Shown: positions 24,115 through 36,960, numbered from the stretch's first letter. The stretch is 64,000 nucleotides of DNA from Holothuria scabra (GCA_037179385.1 CM074193.1:42254846-42318845), one strand, 5' to 3'. Translations and numbers: made by a program. The notes: generated by a model from the sequence alone, not told the origin.

Positions 24115-25245
24115 GAAGAACTCACGTACAGCCAGACTTTGGCCTCAGCTCATGGAAATGGTGCAAATCTTATGCAAATTCCTGAAAGGTGGGTAATTAG
24201 GCATATGGGATCTCCACCTTCATGCCATGGTTGAAATGCTCCTTACCTTGCTGCTCCAGGACATTACCTTTGCATAAATTCTCTCTGTATATATTCGCAA
24301 TACCTACATGTGGTACGTAGATCGGATCGTCCAAGGACTATGGCCTCTCTTCTGATCTGGTCATCGGAAAAGTTTCTGATGTGCAGCATGAAAATAACAG
24401 GAGGGTTGACATGACGCCGTGGGATGACGAAAACCCAAGGTCTGATCTGGTTAACGGCACATCCTCATTGCTCTGATATTAACAATGCAATGCAACATCT
24501 GGCTGGTATTAATTGTTCCACAAATGAGCAACATAACGACACTACAAATGCAAGACAGGAAAGAGACATGACATATATCTGCGAGTGGGTCGAGTTCCGG
24601 GAAGTTTTAAATCCGTTTAGTGATGCTCAAAGGGTGTGGTGCATTGCTCCTGGCATTACTGCAGATTACAGGGTGATTGTAGACACAGCAAAGGATGTAG
24701 GAGAAGGTGTTCTGGATTTCATAGTTGGGAAAAGTGTTCTGGAACACACTTTCAGGTAGAAGGACCAGGCTGTGACACTCAACACATCAGTCGTCAAAAT
24801 CAACCATGCTATGGTAAACATCGATCCACAACTTCTATTTTGACGACTTGTAACGATGGGAACAAGGAACAATCAGCTGGAAGAGATTTTCAAATTTGAG
24901 CGATGCAGCTATCCAGCAGCATTGTTTGAAGTTAAGCATGTACTGAGGCCTGCTCACAAACCAGCACTTGCAGATGTTATCTGGAGTCTGATGCAAGACA
25001 ATACGACAGAAGCTGTTGGTCAAAGCCAGTACGTCCTGGATGGTGGATCCCTATTACATATAATGATTCCCTGGCAGCGGGGCTCAACATAGGATGGAAT
25101 ATGCAAACCATACACCAACTATATCACACGCAAGTACGGGGGCAGTAATTGTGTGCGATGGGTATGAAAACGACATGTCAACAGAAGACGGTGCTCATCC
25201 ACGTATGTTCAGAGCTCATACTACTAGTGACACTTTAGATAATGA
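24115..25245 (+). pseudogene. FEN/XPG-like nuclease family gene, N-terminal half (broken copy)
   Basis: Pieces in shifting frames follow the order of a repetitive gene family I recognise from many marine invertebrate genomes. The pieces are RTARLWPQLMEMVQIL, WDLHLHAM, LAGINCSTNEQH with NARQERDM, LNPFSDAQ, VGKSVLEH, KDQAVTL, TRNNQLEEIFKFERCSYPAALFE, KPALADVIWSLM, VLDGGSLLH...PW and CDGYENDMSTEDGAH. The last two resemble the first acidic motifs of FEN1/XPG PIN-fold nucleases (DASxxL and FDGxxxxxK/E). Lesions include in-frame stops near 24146, 24757, 24841 and 25090 and several frame changes. The second half resumes at 30617. The family function is not known to me. The nuclease reading is inference from motif order. 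No intact copy exists here. Confidence 0.7.
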
Positions 25246-27310
25246 GGGTGTTCGCGCGTGACCTGCTGTTGAATATTCATACCTCCTTATCAACGTTCGT
25301 TAATAAGCTACGCGGAAGGTCACTGAGGATCAAATAACAAAATGAGATCGCCTTTTTGAGACTAAAATATCACGAAAGTGCAAAATCATTCGAAAGTGAA
25401 ATTAAAAACGAATATTCAGAAGAAATACCTCTTCATAATGTTGTTATTATGCAAAGCCATTTAATGATTCAATGTCAAAGTTTGCTTTTGGTGGTCATAT
25501 ATTTCTTCTCCTTAAAAAAGTCCGGACTTTTCGTACAAAAGGGACCTATGGTAAATTATCAGGAATAAAGATTGCTTTCAGTCCAGATTTGTTTTGTGAC
25601 TGCTAAATTCCACTAAAAATTATTAAGCGAGATTCAAACCAGCGATGTTGCTTTATGCATATACGCAAATCAGTGTACAACTGTGTGTACGCCACTGCAT
25701 ATAAACACATGCTATTACTATAGTCGGCTCGTTAGTGTAACGAACTCAGTATTTGTGTAGTTTTAATCTGGTGTTGTTAGTTGTTTTAACACTGAATTGC
25801 CCTTAGATTTCGAGGAAATGCTGGAAATTAACATTTTTTTTAAGAATAAAGACAGTATATATTTTAGAGTATCAAAACGCTTCACATCGTCCATCGTAAT
25901 TTTCCATGTTAGTACTAAAAGGTTCAATGCAAATTCGGCATAGTGTGACAGCAATCGATTACAATATCCTGCAAGGCTGTTGTGTCTGGGGAGTACAGAA
26001 AACGTGAAAAGAGAAAGAGAAGAAGTGAAACAAGAAAAAACATGCTTTGCCCCCATCAAAACACCCTGCACAGTCCTGGTACCCCATCTCATTTGGTCCC
26101 AAGCTTTTCAAGACTTTGTGTCCCATAACACTAACGTAACTAATCCCCTAAAATATAGCCATAGTCCACATCCTAATACATTTTACCCTTCTCCTGGTCG
26201 AAGGGGCCATGTGAGATGAGCTACTAACATGAGACAGGGAAGGCTAATAATGAGATAGAGGACTCATGAAACAAGAGTCAAAAGAAGGAGGGGGATTACA
26301 GGGGCCACCTGTGACACAAATTGGGCTTATAAAGGAACCAATGAGATGGTATACCATTGAGATAAAGGGACAATGATCTCTATTGGTTCTCATGTGACCA
26401 CCCCCATCCCATATCAGCACTTACTGAGGTGAGTTCCTTTTCGATTTGGTGATTGCCCAACATTCCTCCATGTTCCACCAACTAACAAAGGAAGCATATG
26501 TCCTAGAAATACAGATAAATTTCACATTATGGGCAGAAAGTTTCCCAACTTTACACCCCATCCCAAATAAATGCTAGTCCTGACCCCAGGGCCATCCTGT
26601 AACCTGTAACTATTTTTATGCATGAATTCAGTTCCCCCATATAAAACAATCACCAATCACCAACAGAAATGCAAGAATTTCCTAGTCCTTCCCTTAATTA
26701 CCGCATGCTCATGGACAAAGTACCAAATGGCAAGTTTCAAAAGATCTTGAATGGCAATGCCATGATCTGTCTGTGGGGTCATTTTCAAGATCAACTATCC
26801 GGAAAGAGGTGATCACTGTTATTTTCACAGCTTGGTATAGTCACTCACGCAAGAACCATCAAATTGGGCTCATTTAGTTGCAAGCTATAGATTTCACAGG
26901 ATTATTTTTTTCAGGACTACCAGCAAGCATTACATGGTTAGCCTGGTATCATTCCTTACTAAAATCACCCTCGCATTTAGGAGCTTTATGTGGTATTTCA
27001 ACAGTCCTCCCAACTAAAGATTCCCTAAAACGATGTGGTTTGGGAGACTATGAGGGAGGATACTTACCTCCTATCACCCAATGTATTCCATTTATGTATA
27101 CTTGTTATGCATAGGATTGGTAAGTGAGGATCAAAATAGGCAGTAAATTATTATGTGACGATGTCAAGTAATACGCCTCCCACGGAGGTTGGTAGTCCAT
27201 CTGGGAGATTATTTGGACCTTCATACCTGTAGCTGCTACAGCTATGTACCGAAGATACTGAGATATAACAAAGATTCTTGCTTTTTGGGGGGAGTTGCAA
27301 GAAGATTATC
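25246..27310. other. Insert between the halves of the nuclease-like pseudogene, left part
   Basis: This DNA separates parts of one reading order and was presumably added later. No transposon ends could be fixed. Short frames at 25356-25568, 25763-26092 and 26878-27114 have no motif. AT-rich, with no tandem structure seen. Confidence 0.4.
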
Positions 27311-27818
27311 TAAGGTGTTGCTCGGTGGTTTGAGCGTACTATCTTGCATGCTGAAAGTCCCCAGATCAAATCCAGGTGGAACCACTTGGAAATTTTCTGG
27401 GGTCTAAAAATAAGCTTGTTCAGAACAGCTGTTCACAGTGATGCTGATGGGGTTTAAAAATTGGTGAATTACAAAATTGGGTATTTGATTGTCCATTTCA
27501 GGAAATTGTCCGACTCAGGAAGTTGTCCGCTTGCTCAGCTCAACTGTGGAGCAGTGGTGCAGAGCAAGTAACCTCCACCCCCACCCAGCCTTTGAGAAAG
27601 TGGCTTAAGACTAGGCTGAGGATACGCTCACGTCCGTCGGATGGGGACGTTAAATGGTGGTCCATGGAGCAGGATTGGGAGCGATTAATACACACCTGCC
27701 TCGTTACCTCTGAGCACTAGTCGAAAAGAGAAGAAGAAATTTGCCGGTGTTCATCCACACACATAGGGCCCTCGATGAACCAAATGGCTTTCTGACACTT
27801 AAAAACGATAAATTAAAT
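27311..27818 (+). mobile_element. tRNA-derived SINE, copy A
   Basis: The head has an A box CTCGGTGGTTTGAGCG (27321-27336) and a B box GATCAAATCC (27364-27373) 28 bases later, followed by GTGGAACCACTTGG, the layout of a tRNA-derived promoter. The body, with CTCACGTCCGTCGGATGGGGACGTTAAATGG-type sequence and GTTACCTCTGAGCACTAG, is shared with the inverted copy at 47110-47605. The tail ends in AAATTAAATAAA. It lies within the 5.4-kb insert that splits the nuclease-like pseudogene. The 65-codon frame over its body is not a gene. Confidence 0.75.
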
Positions 27819-30616
27819 AAAATGCAAAGGCACCTCTTTCCTTAAAATCTTAAAATGTACATTGGTGGAATCACCACCCTTCACGACAGAATATGGGTTG
27901 CTGACCTATTTTATAATTTGATCTTTCCATCATACAGTCTATCCTATACTTTGTCTTTGGTCTTATTAAATTATTCATGCTCTGTTGGGAGGGGTTGGGG
28001 GTGCCCACCAAGTTCTTCCTCGTGATGATAATTGGTGGAACCACCAGAATGTGACAAGGATATGATGTTCTTGATGCTATATGTATTGGTTATCATTACA
28101 GTACAGTTTTTGGTATGCTGGTATGATTTAGGTTACACAAACTTCATTAAGACAGTTAAAGTAGAAATTAACTGGTTTACATACATGTATACATGTATGC
28201 CTAACAAAACTTATTAGTACGTGTACATACATGGAGAAAATCCACCAGTGATACTATTCTGTTTTTACTATTTTATTTTTTAAACCAGACCTCAGAATGT
28301 AAGAGCAAGGTATGTCCAATATGATTCAACCGTATGACTGACAACAAACATTACGCAAACTAGACACAATATAAGCAGTCTCCATCAAAACAGTGTCTGT
28401 GTACTATCATTATCTCAAATGACATCCTCTTGAGAATGATATCCTCTTATCAGTTCCACAAACACCATATGAATTCAGTACATGCACACGGAGTCAAAAG
28501 TGACTCTTAGAGCGTCTTGAACTTTGGCCAATTCTTCATTCGGACAGGTTTAGGAACCAACTTTCTGAAAAACGTAAATCATAACAATAACTTGTGTCAG
28601 TTGCATTATTATGCGAAGTATGGTAAAGTACAGAATAAAGGGGCAAAATTCAATGGGCCCAATTTCTCAGCGAATTAAGCGACATGATTTTTCCGATCCG
28701 AATTTCTAATCCCAAACCCGTGCAGAAAGTTCAAAAGCAAAAAAAAAAAAAAAAAAAAGAAATGGCAGAGACTATAGACAAAATTATCCTGTCGAGGCGT
28801 CAAAGCTTTTTCGTTCAGCTCATGGCAACATTCAAAAGAAAATAAATTAAGGAAAGGCACTAACTGTCAGAGAGGATTGAGATGTAGGCTAAGACAAAAC
28901 CACAAGACCAGTATAAGCAGCCTACAGTGTTTTAAATGACAGTTGAATGCTCTGAAAAAGTCATGAAGACATCAAATGCCAGCAAGGGACTGTGAATCAT
29001 GTATTCTACAATTTTGTTGACAAAACATGTCATTGTCTAGCCTTTAAGGAATGTCATTCCAACTTTCAATGAATTAAATGAGGCTGTGAGGGGTGACACT
29101 TGCTGCATATGCATGGTCATCTATCACAGTACTGGACTGATAGAGATCCGGAGCGATTACCAATTAGCCACCAAAAATTTCCGAACAACCTAACAAAAAT
29201 GTTCCGCTAACTCCCTTTTGGGCAGTCTTCAGCACTTCGAGACTCTTCAAGGAAGGTGATTTAGTAAAACCGTTTCATTGTTTATTATTATCAATATTTT
29301 ATTTCATTTCATGATAATTATTGGACACCTGGCATTCTGGGCCTGTTTTGGTAAATTTTGCAAACTATTAGGCTTATATGCTTAAATTCAGTAAAAAAAT
29401 GTGAGGTTAACCAATATCATCCAATATGTACGTCCCCCAAGTGGCTACATCGGCTACACCTGCTCCGCCATGAAGAAATAATATAGGCCCCTGTTGCCCA
29501 TTTATTGGTTACATATGAGGGAGTGAAAAAATAAGTTCAACCAGTTTCCCCCTATGGTTACATATGCTGCGCCAGCTCCACCATGAAGAAACGGTGTATT
29601 GCTTGAATGCTACAGTGTAGACGGCTATGCCGTGGTATTATTTAGTGGGGGTATCTTGTAGAATTTTGTACCAAGAAAAGTAACCTTAGGCATTTGGTTT
29701 GGTAGTTCATTTACATAACAGCATGGTTGTGGGACACTGGCCGTCCTACACCCATCGGGCTTTATAATCTGCTATGTAAGAGTTAGAGTGCCTAAATACG
29801 GCACAGCTAGTGTACAGTACACATTGACAGAAACTCTTCTGTAAAGGTTACAGTGAGCCTACCGTATAATAATTCATGTGTACATGTACTTTCTGGCTGT
29901 TCCACATTGATGAAGTACAGTAAGTTGACATTACAAAGTTTCTTTGTGAAGCTAACGTTCATATATTTTCAGTATCTATCATATACCTGCCTCTTTTTCT
30001 CCTTCTGAATCCCTTTTCTTCTTCATATCAGATTTCCATGTCCCTTTTTAACGTTAACTGATCCGCGTAACTCGAAAATGTCCCCAAAACACGATATTCA
30101 TACCGGTATTTTTCTTTCTTTGGCCAAACTAGCAGCTAAGCTAATGGTTATTCATGAGAAAAGACTAGCTCCTCTAACATTTGAATTGCATCCATACCTC
30201 AAAAAACTCCGGTTGGAATTTTATAAACTTGGGAAAAATTTCAGCCTTAAACGCTAACTTTTTAAGGGAAAATTCACCTTAAATTTCTTTTGCTATATTA
30301 GAAACATTTTTTTATCGATTTGAACGGGCAAAAGGGAATTTAAAGGATTATTGATATTTTCTTTCATTAATGGTTGGAAATTAACGGTACAGGCCCTTCC
30401 TATGCCAGAAAAGAGGACATCTGTCTCCTTTTGACCTGAGGCTACTATTTGAATTTAAAGCTCTATGAATATTTATAAGCTAATTACAGGCTAGCGAAAA
30501 GTGCGCACGCCCGAAACTAAAATCCGGTTGTAAACATACGTGCATCAACGTCGAACAGGTGAAAGCGAGGGACCGAAAGTAGTTTTTTTCTAAGAAAATG
30601 CCTATTAAGAGCCTAT
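27819..30616. other. Insert between the halves of the nuclease-like pseudogene, right part
   Basis: No gene seen. It contains an A run (about 28738-28758) and two diverged copies of a roughly 45-bp word (about 29447-29491 and 29548-29592) ending in CCATGAAGAAA. Confidence 0.4.
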
Positions 30617-31490
30617 GAGTTTCTGTCCAACAAAGGTAACAAACAGAGTTTCAGCAGGCTGCTGTGTGTATATTTCGAGCAGATGGGATGTAAAACATAC
30701 CATTCTGAAGGAGATGCTGATGTACTCCTAGTACAGAAGGCAGTAGAGTCTGCAGAAAGTCCGGACCTCCTTGTAATCCCCTATTTCCAAACTATGGATG
30801 GATTCTTTACATATATTCTTCATGCAGGGAAGACAGGATCAAAGAAGCAGTCATGATGCTCGAACATCAAGCATGTTCAGAAATTTTGAGTGGAGAAGTC
30901 TGTCAGAATATCTTGTTGACACATTCCATCTTTAGCTGTGACACGACACCTCGGTTGTTCGGCCTTGGAAAATGTCTCGCTCTGAAGCACATCCTTACTG
31001 ACGTCTGCTTCAGAGTACAGGCTTAGATATTTCTGCATGGAAGATCTACATTGGAAGATACGGTAAAGGCAGGCGTATCGGCGTTGGTGCCTCTGTATAA
31101 AGGCCCAACACGCGACACATTGGACGAACAGAGACTGGAACGCTTCCAACAGAAGGTAGCTACAAGTGTCATTTGCGCTAGACCAGAGAACTTGCCTCCT
31201 ACATCTGCTGCAAAGTTCCACAGCCTTCGTGTATATCACCAAATCCAAGTACGGAAAGGAGTCACAACTCTCAATCCTCTGATCGTCTGACGGAAAGCAG
31301 TGGGAGGTTAGTAAATTGGTGCCTTTGCAAAGTGACATGCAGGTTTCACTGAAAACACTTCTACAAACAGTGCATGTAACTGTAAAATGGGATGCCAGAG
31401 TATCAGGGTATGCCATGCTCCTGTTGACAAGCTAGACTTGACTGTTCAACAGGATGTAGTGAGTGCTGTGGTATCTGCACAAACATGACT
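30617..31490 (+). pseudogene. FEN/XPG-like nuclease family gene, C-terminal half with cysteine-rich tail (broken copy)
   Basis: The frame resumes where the 24-kb half stops. First come EFLSNKGNKQSF, GCKTYHSEGDADVLLVQKAVESAE (EGDAD as third acidic motif), and LLVI at the place where intact relatives have a GDDTD motif, which is lost here. Next is CQNILLTHSIFSCDTTPRLFG followed by LGKCLALKHI. That last segment has the GCDxxxxxxGIGxxxAxxxI pattern of the FEN1 helix-two-turn-helix. Then come AGVSALVPLY, QKVATSVICARPENLPPTSAAKFHSL with RVYHQIQ, and a cysteine-rich tail (CNCKMGC, then CSTGCSECCGICTN in the next frame, 31375-31488). Stops near 30855 and 31024 and frame changes make it a pseudogene. 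The family identity is confident. The nuclease and zinc-binding roles are inferred from pattern. Confidence 0.7.
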
Positions 31491-31499
31491 GAGGAGAAC

Positions 31500-31779
31500 A
31501 CAGATGGAATGGATGATACGTAATTCAAAGATCAGTAAGAGATTGGATACCATCTAAATGTCATGAGTGTGGCTGATGTTCCACAGTAGTTATATGGCAA
31601 TTGCATGTTGCATGATAAGGGGTAATGGGTTGTGGACCATTTGCCAGTCATTTTGGGCTGAAAACCACATCCCGACTATGACAGATCATCATCTCAAGCA
31701 ACGACATCTACAAGATGGACATTCGGCATTAGTCATTTCAAATTTTGGCAGCCATTCTTTCTTAACATTTGTATAGGTA
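31500..31779. other. Short non-coding gap after the pseudogene
   Basis: The 69-codon frame 31567-31776 has no recognisable motif. No regulatory signal was assigned. Confidence 0.35.
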
Positions 31780-32480
31780 CGAAGATACATGAAAAGCTAG
31801 TCAATTCCCCTCAAAATAGGCCAACTGCTTAAATGGCAAGAGTTACAAGAATGTGTGTTGGAAATCGGCCAATTTGATTTTCGGCTGCTGTTTTGTATAC
31901 TTAGATAGGATGATACGAACTGATCCATTTTAGTTTTGGCTTTGGCAGTATTCAGAACCATGAGACTTGCTGTTCAAAACTTTCAAAAATAGACTTGCCA
32001 TATCATAGGATAGTGATGAAATTGAATGGTGTATTCAACTTGTTTGTTTTTCGCCGCCATTTTGGATTTTGATAAGGGTAGGTACTGACCGATCGATTTG
32101 AAATGCAATTCATTGGCTTTAATGATCTTGAAAACAATCATTTTCTGTTCAAAATTGGCAAAAAGCGCTTACCAAATGAGAAGATATCATGGAAATGAGA
32201 GTCTGTGATCGGCCATTTTGAATTTTTGTCGGCTATTTTGGATGTTTGTACGGGGACATATCGTCTAATTGGTTTGAAATGTGTTTCATTGGTTTCAGAG
32301 ATGTTGACAACCATGAAGCAATGCCCAATAACAGCAAACATTCCTTAACAAATGGGTATATATAATGAAAATGAGTGTCTATTAACGTTAGAACCTGGGT
32401 CTCAATTTGACTAGGTCTTGACGGCCATTTTGGATTTTTTGCGGCCGTTTGGATGTTTGTACTGGCAAAAAGGTCCATTC
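31780..32480. repeat. Degenerate tandem repeat with CGGCCATTTTGGATTTT words
   Basis: Three to four diverged units of about 180-200 bp. Each has a TCGGCCATTTTG / GCCATTTTGGATTTT core (near 31870, 32050, 32212, 32431). A TTGAAATG...TTCATTGG word and a (C/G)TTGACAACCAT or CTTGAAAACAAT word then follow. The - strand frames here read through the units and are not genes. Confidence 0.65.
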
Positions 32481-34495
32481 TTCTATAGATCTGGAAATTG
32501 ATGCACACTGTGCAACACTCCAGGTTGAGTCAAACTCACAGGGGGTAGTGTGCTTACGGAGAGTTTGTCCTCCCGTTTGAGGGAGCTTAAGACAGAGGGT
32601 TGTAGGAGGAATAATCATTACAAACAAACCTAGCAGCCCTCAGTTGAGTGTGCTCAACGTTATTAACCAAGGTCTCGGTATTAGGATCGCAGACAGAAGA
32701 ACATTACTCTAATAAGGATAGAACAAGTGTGAAGTGTGGTATTCATTAATTTTGATATTCCTTGGGATTCCAAGGAGTCAATAATCCTTTTCATAAAGCC
32801 TGAGGACATATTAGCTGATGAGGTAATACGGTTGATGTACTTGTTCTAGGAAAGGTTGTTTGATATATCAACTCCAAGATAAGATTAGTAGTCAGTAGAA
32901 TCGAGTTTATCACCACCTAAAGAGTGGTTTTTAAGAGTAAAGAACAGCTAGCCTGGAAAGTTCTCGTGACTGAGACAATCGACGGCAATTCTCTAATCAA
33001 TTTTCTTCATTTTTTTGGGGGGGATGGGCGGAGGGTTGGGGTGGGACTCACTTCCAAGGGACTGAGGACTGAATGAAGACCGATGATTTGCACTTCTTTC
33101 GTATTTTTTTGTTCAATACGTATTTAAGTATTTTTGGAGCTCAACTGGTAGGAGGGGGGGGGGGGCATTGCCCACTGCCCTTCTCTCGCTACGCCAAGGC
33201 AAGAAGATTTGACAAAGAACGCAAAAGGTAACTTTAATCCCACTAGTAACTAGTGCAAGGTTATACTTCTACTAGGAACTCCAGCAGTTCTTAAGGTTGG
33301 TACCTAGATGTCCAATATTTTGTAGGTTAGAAGTCGTTAAGATCATACCAGGAAGAAACATATTCTTTTTTAATGAGTCGATGCTCCTATTGGTCCATTG
33401 TGTAAAGGTGACCGTGCGTTATCCCACGATAAAACCCAAGTGACCGTTCTTTATCCTTCACGGATAAAACACGGTACAAATCACCAGCGTGTGGCTACAA
33501 TTAAACACTACAACGACAATAACAATAAAGTATCGTGAGTTCTGTACAGCATTGAATCGTGCGTAGACTGTACAGAATCAATTATGGATAGACTACATGG
33601 TATAGTATTGCTGCCAGGCCATGATAATAGTGCATACGACGTGCAAGTAGTCTAGGCGTAACTTTGTCATTCAGATGGGCTAAGTTATATTATTAATACA
33701 GGCACAGTACAGGCCAAGTAGTGTTAAGTAAGCTCTTCTTACGTTTTAGACTTGAGTAAACTAAATCTAAAATTACACAACATCTTCTTACGTTTTAGAC
33801 TTGAGTAAACTAAATCTAAAATTACACAACATCACAAAATAAATGTTCACAAGAAGTAGCCTAGGCCAGGGCCTATAGCCTAGAGGGGTGAAGTCTCCAA
33901 ATTGCAGTCTTCTGATAAGTATTGGCATTAACGTAAGACCTAACGTGTCACTGTCACTTGAGATAGACTGGCTCAACTAACATGAAAACTGTGACATTCT
34001 GTAAAGCTGGCATTGAACGTTGTACTTGCAACCGTAGGCTACATCTATTAACGTTAGAACCCGCGTCTCAATATTACTAGGTCTTGACGTCCTAAGGCTT
34101 CTTTTCAACGTTGTGTATTTGTTAAACGTTACTAGTACCAGGCCTACTAAATATCTGAATAAGCTTACCTTGTCAACTTCCTCTGAAGTCTTAATTTCAT
34201 GCTGAGCTTAGTTTTATGCAGCACAGACTAGACAAGTAAATACACTTACACATCCACTGTAGACTATGATTCACAGTTTGAAAATACCGCCCTGCGCTGC
34301 ATGCGCTGTGCATGTCAGGGTTTAAGCCAGGAAACTCAAACCTGGTGGGAGTTAATCGACACAGCAATGTTCTCTCATGATGTTGGCCATTTCTTAAGAT
34401 TTGATTTTAAGTGGAAAATAGGTATCTAGAAACGACGTTTTCTCTCTTTTCAGTTTTTTTATTATAAAAATCGTGTTCTGTATGAATTAACAGTG
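32481..34495. other. Non-coding stretch with small repeats
   Basis: Contains a 12-base G run (33154-33165) and a GATAAAAC-type pair near 33430-33475. A perfect 49-bp tandem duplication lies at 33734-33831. A segment CTATTAACGTTAGAACC...GGTCTTGACG at 34046 repeats one at 32378. No gene recognised. Confidence 0.45.
33734..33831. repeat. Exact 49-bp tandem duplication
   Basis: 33734-33782 and 33783-33831 are identical by eye, starting TCTTCTTACGTTTTAGAC and ending ACACAACA(T). Identity suggests a very recent slip event or an assembly artefact. Confidence 0.9.
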
Positions 34496-34651
34496 TTAAT
34501 CAACGCTGGACCTGTGCATTGAGAAGAGGATAATGCACTCACAGGGTTAAATGTCATCGCTATATGCACTCGGGCTACGCCTTCGTGCATCGCTTGCTTT
34601 AACCCCGATCGTGCATTATCCTCCACCAAAGCAAGGTCCAGCGTTGATTAA
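34496..34651. mobile_element. 156-bp palindromic MITE with perfect 18-bp TIRs
   Basis: The left end TTAATCAACGCTGGACCT (34496-34513) is the exact reverse complement of the right end (34634-34651). A second inverted pair lies inside (GAGGATAATGCAC / GTGCATTATCCTC). A central GCACTCGGGCTACGCCTTCGTGC-type hairpin completes a nearly full-length foldback. No ORF. The flanks do not show a clear target duplication. Confidence 0.75.
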
Positions 34652-36960
34652 AGGGCAGCAGTATCCCCCCAAAAGGAAGCTCGATAATGGATCATACGAG
34701 TTTTCCATTGACTGAACACTTCTTTGACGTCATTCATGATTGACAGTTTGTCTCCGTCTCAATTCAAAACGAAGGCTATACTGATTGGTGAATATTGGTC
34801 ACATGATATTGTTTACAAATGTTCAAACGCACGGTGGTATGTACTGTGCACACACATATATACTCATACACAATCTCAACGGTACGTTGTTATATTACAG
34901 TACACTGTGCACACTGCAGTACAGCAGTAAGTTACATTGCATTCATTGAACACATTCGGGGAAGCAAGTTACCACACAAACAGAACGTAAAATAACATGG
35001 TTATCGCAAGACAGAAACTTTCATGTGCTGTGAAATTGATAGTGACACTATCTGCTCGGAAAAGGCATAGAAAGACAACAGATAAGAAGTGCAGGTTGAC
35101 CAAGTTGCGTTCTCTGAATCGTTCGTAGCGTCCGTGGAAGAAAGGCAGCGCCAGCCGAGCATTCCTTCAATTTGCTGCCCATCTACAGTATTGAATGTCA
35201 TCGAAGTAACTTGGCGACAGAACCTGACAACAAAGGGTGAGTAAGTCCTTTATTACAGGCTTATAGTCGAAACTTTTCATATTTAAGGGGGTTCCATCGA
35301 AGAACAATATGAACATAAGCCTAGGTCAGACTTCAATTGTTATACATACAAAAATATCGTAGGCCTAGGCCTAGGCCAACAGTACTAAATTAGCCTATTA
35401 ACTTACTTGGTAGCCTAACTAGTAGTAACGCTAGTAGGCCTAGTTAGCATTTTGGTCATATAAAGCTCAGCCTAAGCTAGACAGAGTAACTCTACTTACT
35501 TTTGTTGCTTACAGCCTGGTAGGCCAATACAGAGCGCACAAAATCACCAAAAATGACTAATTTTTTGTCTGCCTTCTGGTACGTTTGTAGCCAAATGCCT
35601 ACAAGTAGTAATGCACTAAATAAATTCTGTTATCCAGTAGCTTAGGCCCATGGGTCCACCCTGCCAGGCTGCCAAACTCCAAATCACCAAACTCTGAGAT
35701 TTAGATTTACATGAAGAAACCTGGAGAATGGTATCTCCAGGCAGAGATTTATGAATTTTTTTCTGCATCCGAACTGGTGGGACGTACAAATACATTGATT
35801 GTAGCCTATGGGTGCACACCACCAGCGTTGCATAATCCAGGGGTGCGGCAAAGGTTTGTCCTGTACTTGGATTTGAAATTTGATGTTAAAAGTTATTTTC
35901 AAAACATGTAAGTTCAAACATTACTTTCGGCCCCAAGATTTTTTTGGGCGGAAAATAACAGGCGGAAACTACCTAGGGCCGAAATTGACAGACCTGTCAT
36001 GGGTGGGTCAAGCTTCCCGGCAGCATTTCAGTATGAACCCATGTGAAAGTAGTAGGCTACAGTAGCTACTGTACATTGAGAATTTGAGATGGCCAGCGAA
36101 GGTGGAGTGGCACACTGATTTTTGAGTATTTCATAGCAAATATTTGCTGTGAATTTAATAATTGGACAAAACTATGTTTGCAATGGCATGTGTACAGTAC
36201 TGTACCAGCTGAAGATCATTGGCCAGCTGAGCACACAGCAATTTGGAGGTTTTACACTATGCATCAGTACCTAGTACGTACTACGTAGCATAGCCAGAAT
36301 TGTGTCATGGGGGGGGGGGCTGTGGAGCACAGCATAAGGGGAAGCCCAAGGGGAGGGAGAAAAACTTCCATTTTAGGTGTTTTTTTTTTTTTTTTTTGCA
36401 TTTCAATTTTGAGTCATGGTGGGTTCAACCTCCCAAACCACCCACGTGCTCGACACAAGTTCTAAGGGAAAAGCAATTTTAGCCATCTCAAGCCTGCAAC
36501 TAATAATCCAGAATTTTTCAGAGAACCTTTTGCTCAGGTATCTTGAGGTCAGTATTAGTTAAAAGCATTTGCCCCCTCCAAAGACTATTTGCTCGAAAGA
36601 GCCACAAGGTTGGTTTAAACAAGTGTTAGATAGTAGGGCCAATTGTAGGAACAAAGGCTTAGTAGGGGATCTTTCAGTGTAGCTTCAGAAAAAAAATGAT
36701 TGAGAGAGTTCCAGTTGATTTAAAATGATTCATTCGTTGATTGAGTTCCCCCAAAATGATCAATGAGCTGGTGAAAAAGAAATATACTAATTATGTTTGT
36801 ACACAAAGATGACTGAATAATGACTAACATGCTTCTGCTTGAGGTCTGTTGCAGGAGTGACCAGCTTGCAGGCTGAGAGCTTGTCTCAAACTTCCAAGCC
36901 ACATGGGTTGTGTGAAAATCCTTGTACTAATACCCCCGGATTGGTTGAGGGCCAAAGCCA
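34652..36960. other. Non-coding stretch, AGGCCTA-rich, no gene
   Basis: Contains tandem AGGCCT words (35355-35375), a small hairpin CCTGGAGA...TCTCCAGG (about 35719-35742), an 11-base G run (36309-36319) and a T run (about 36380-36397). One near-match to the GTGGTGGGACG word occurs at 35776-35784. Confidence 0.45.

Noticed and set aside
30877..31416. 179-codon minus-strand ORF
   Set aside because: It is antisense to the nuclease-like pseudogene. The family motifs are all on the + strand.
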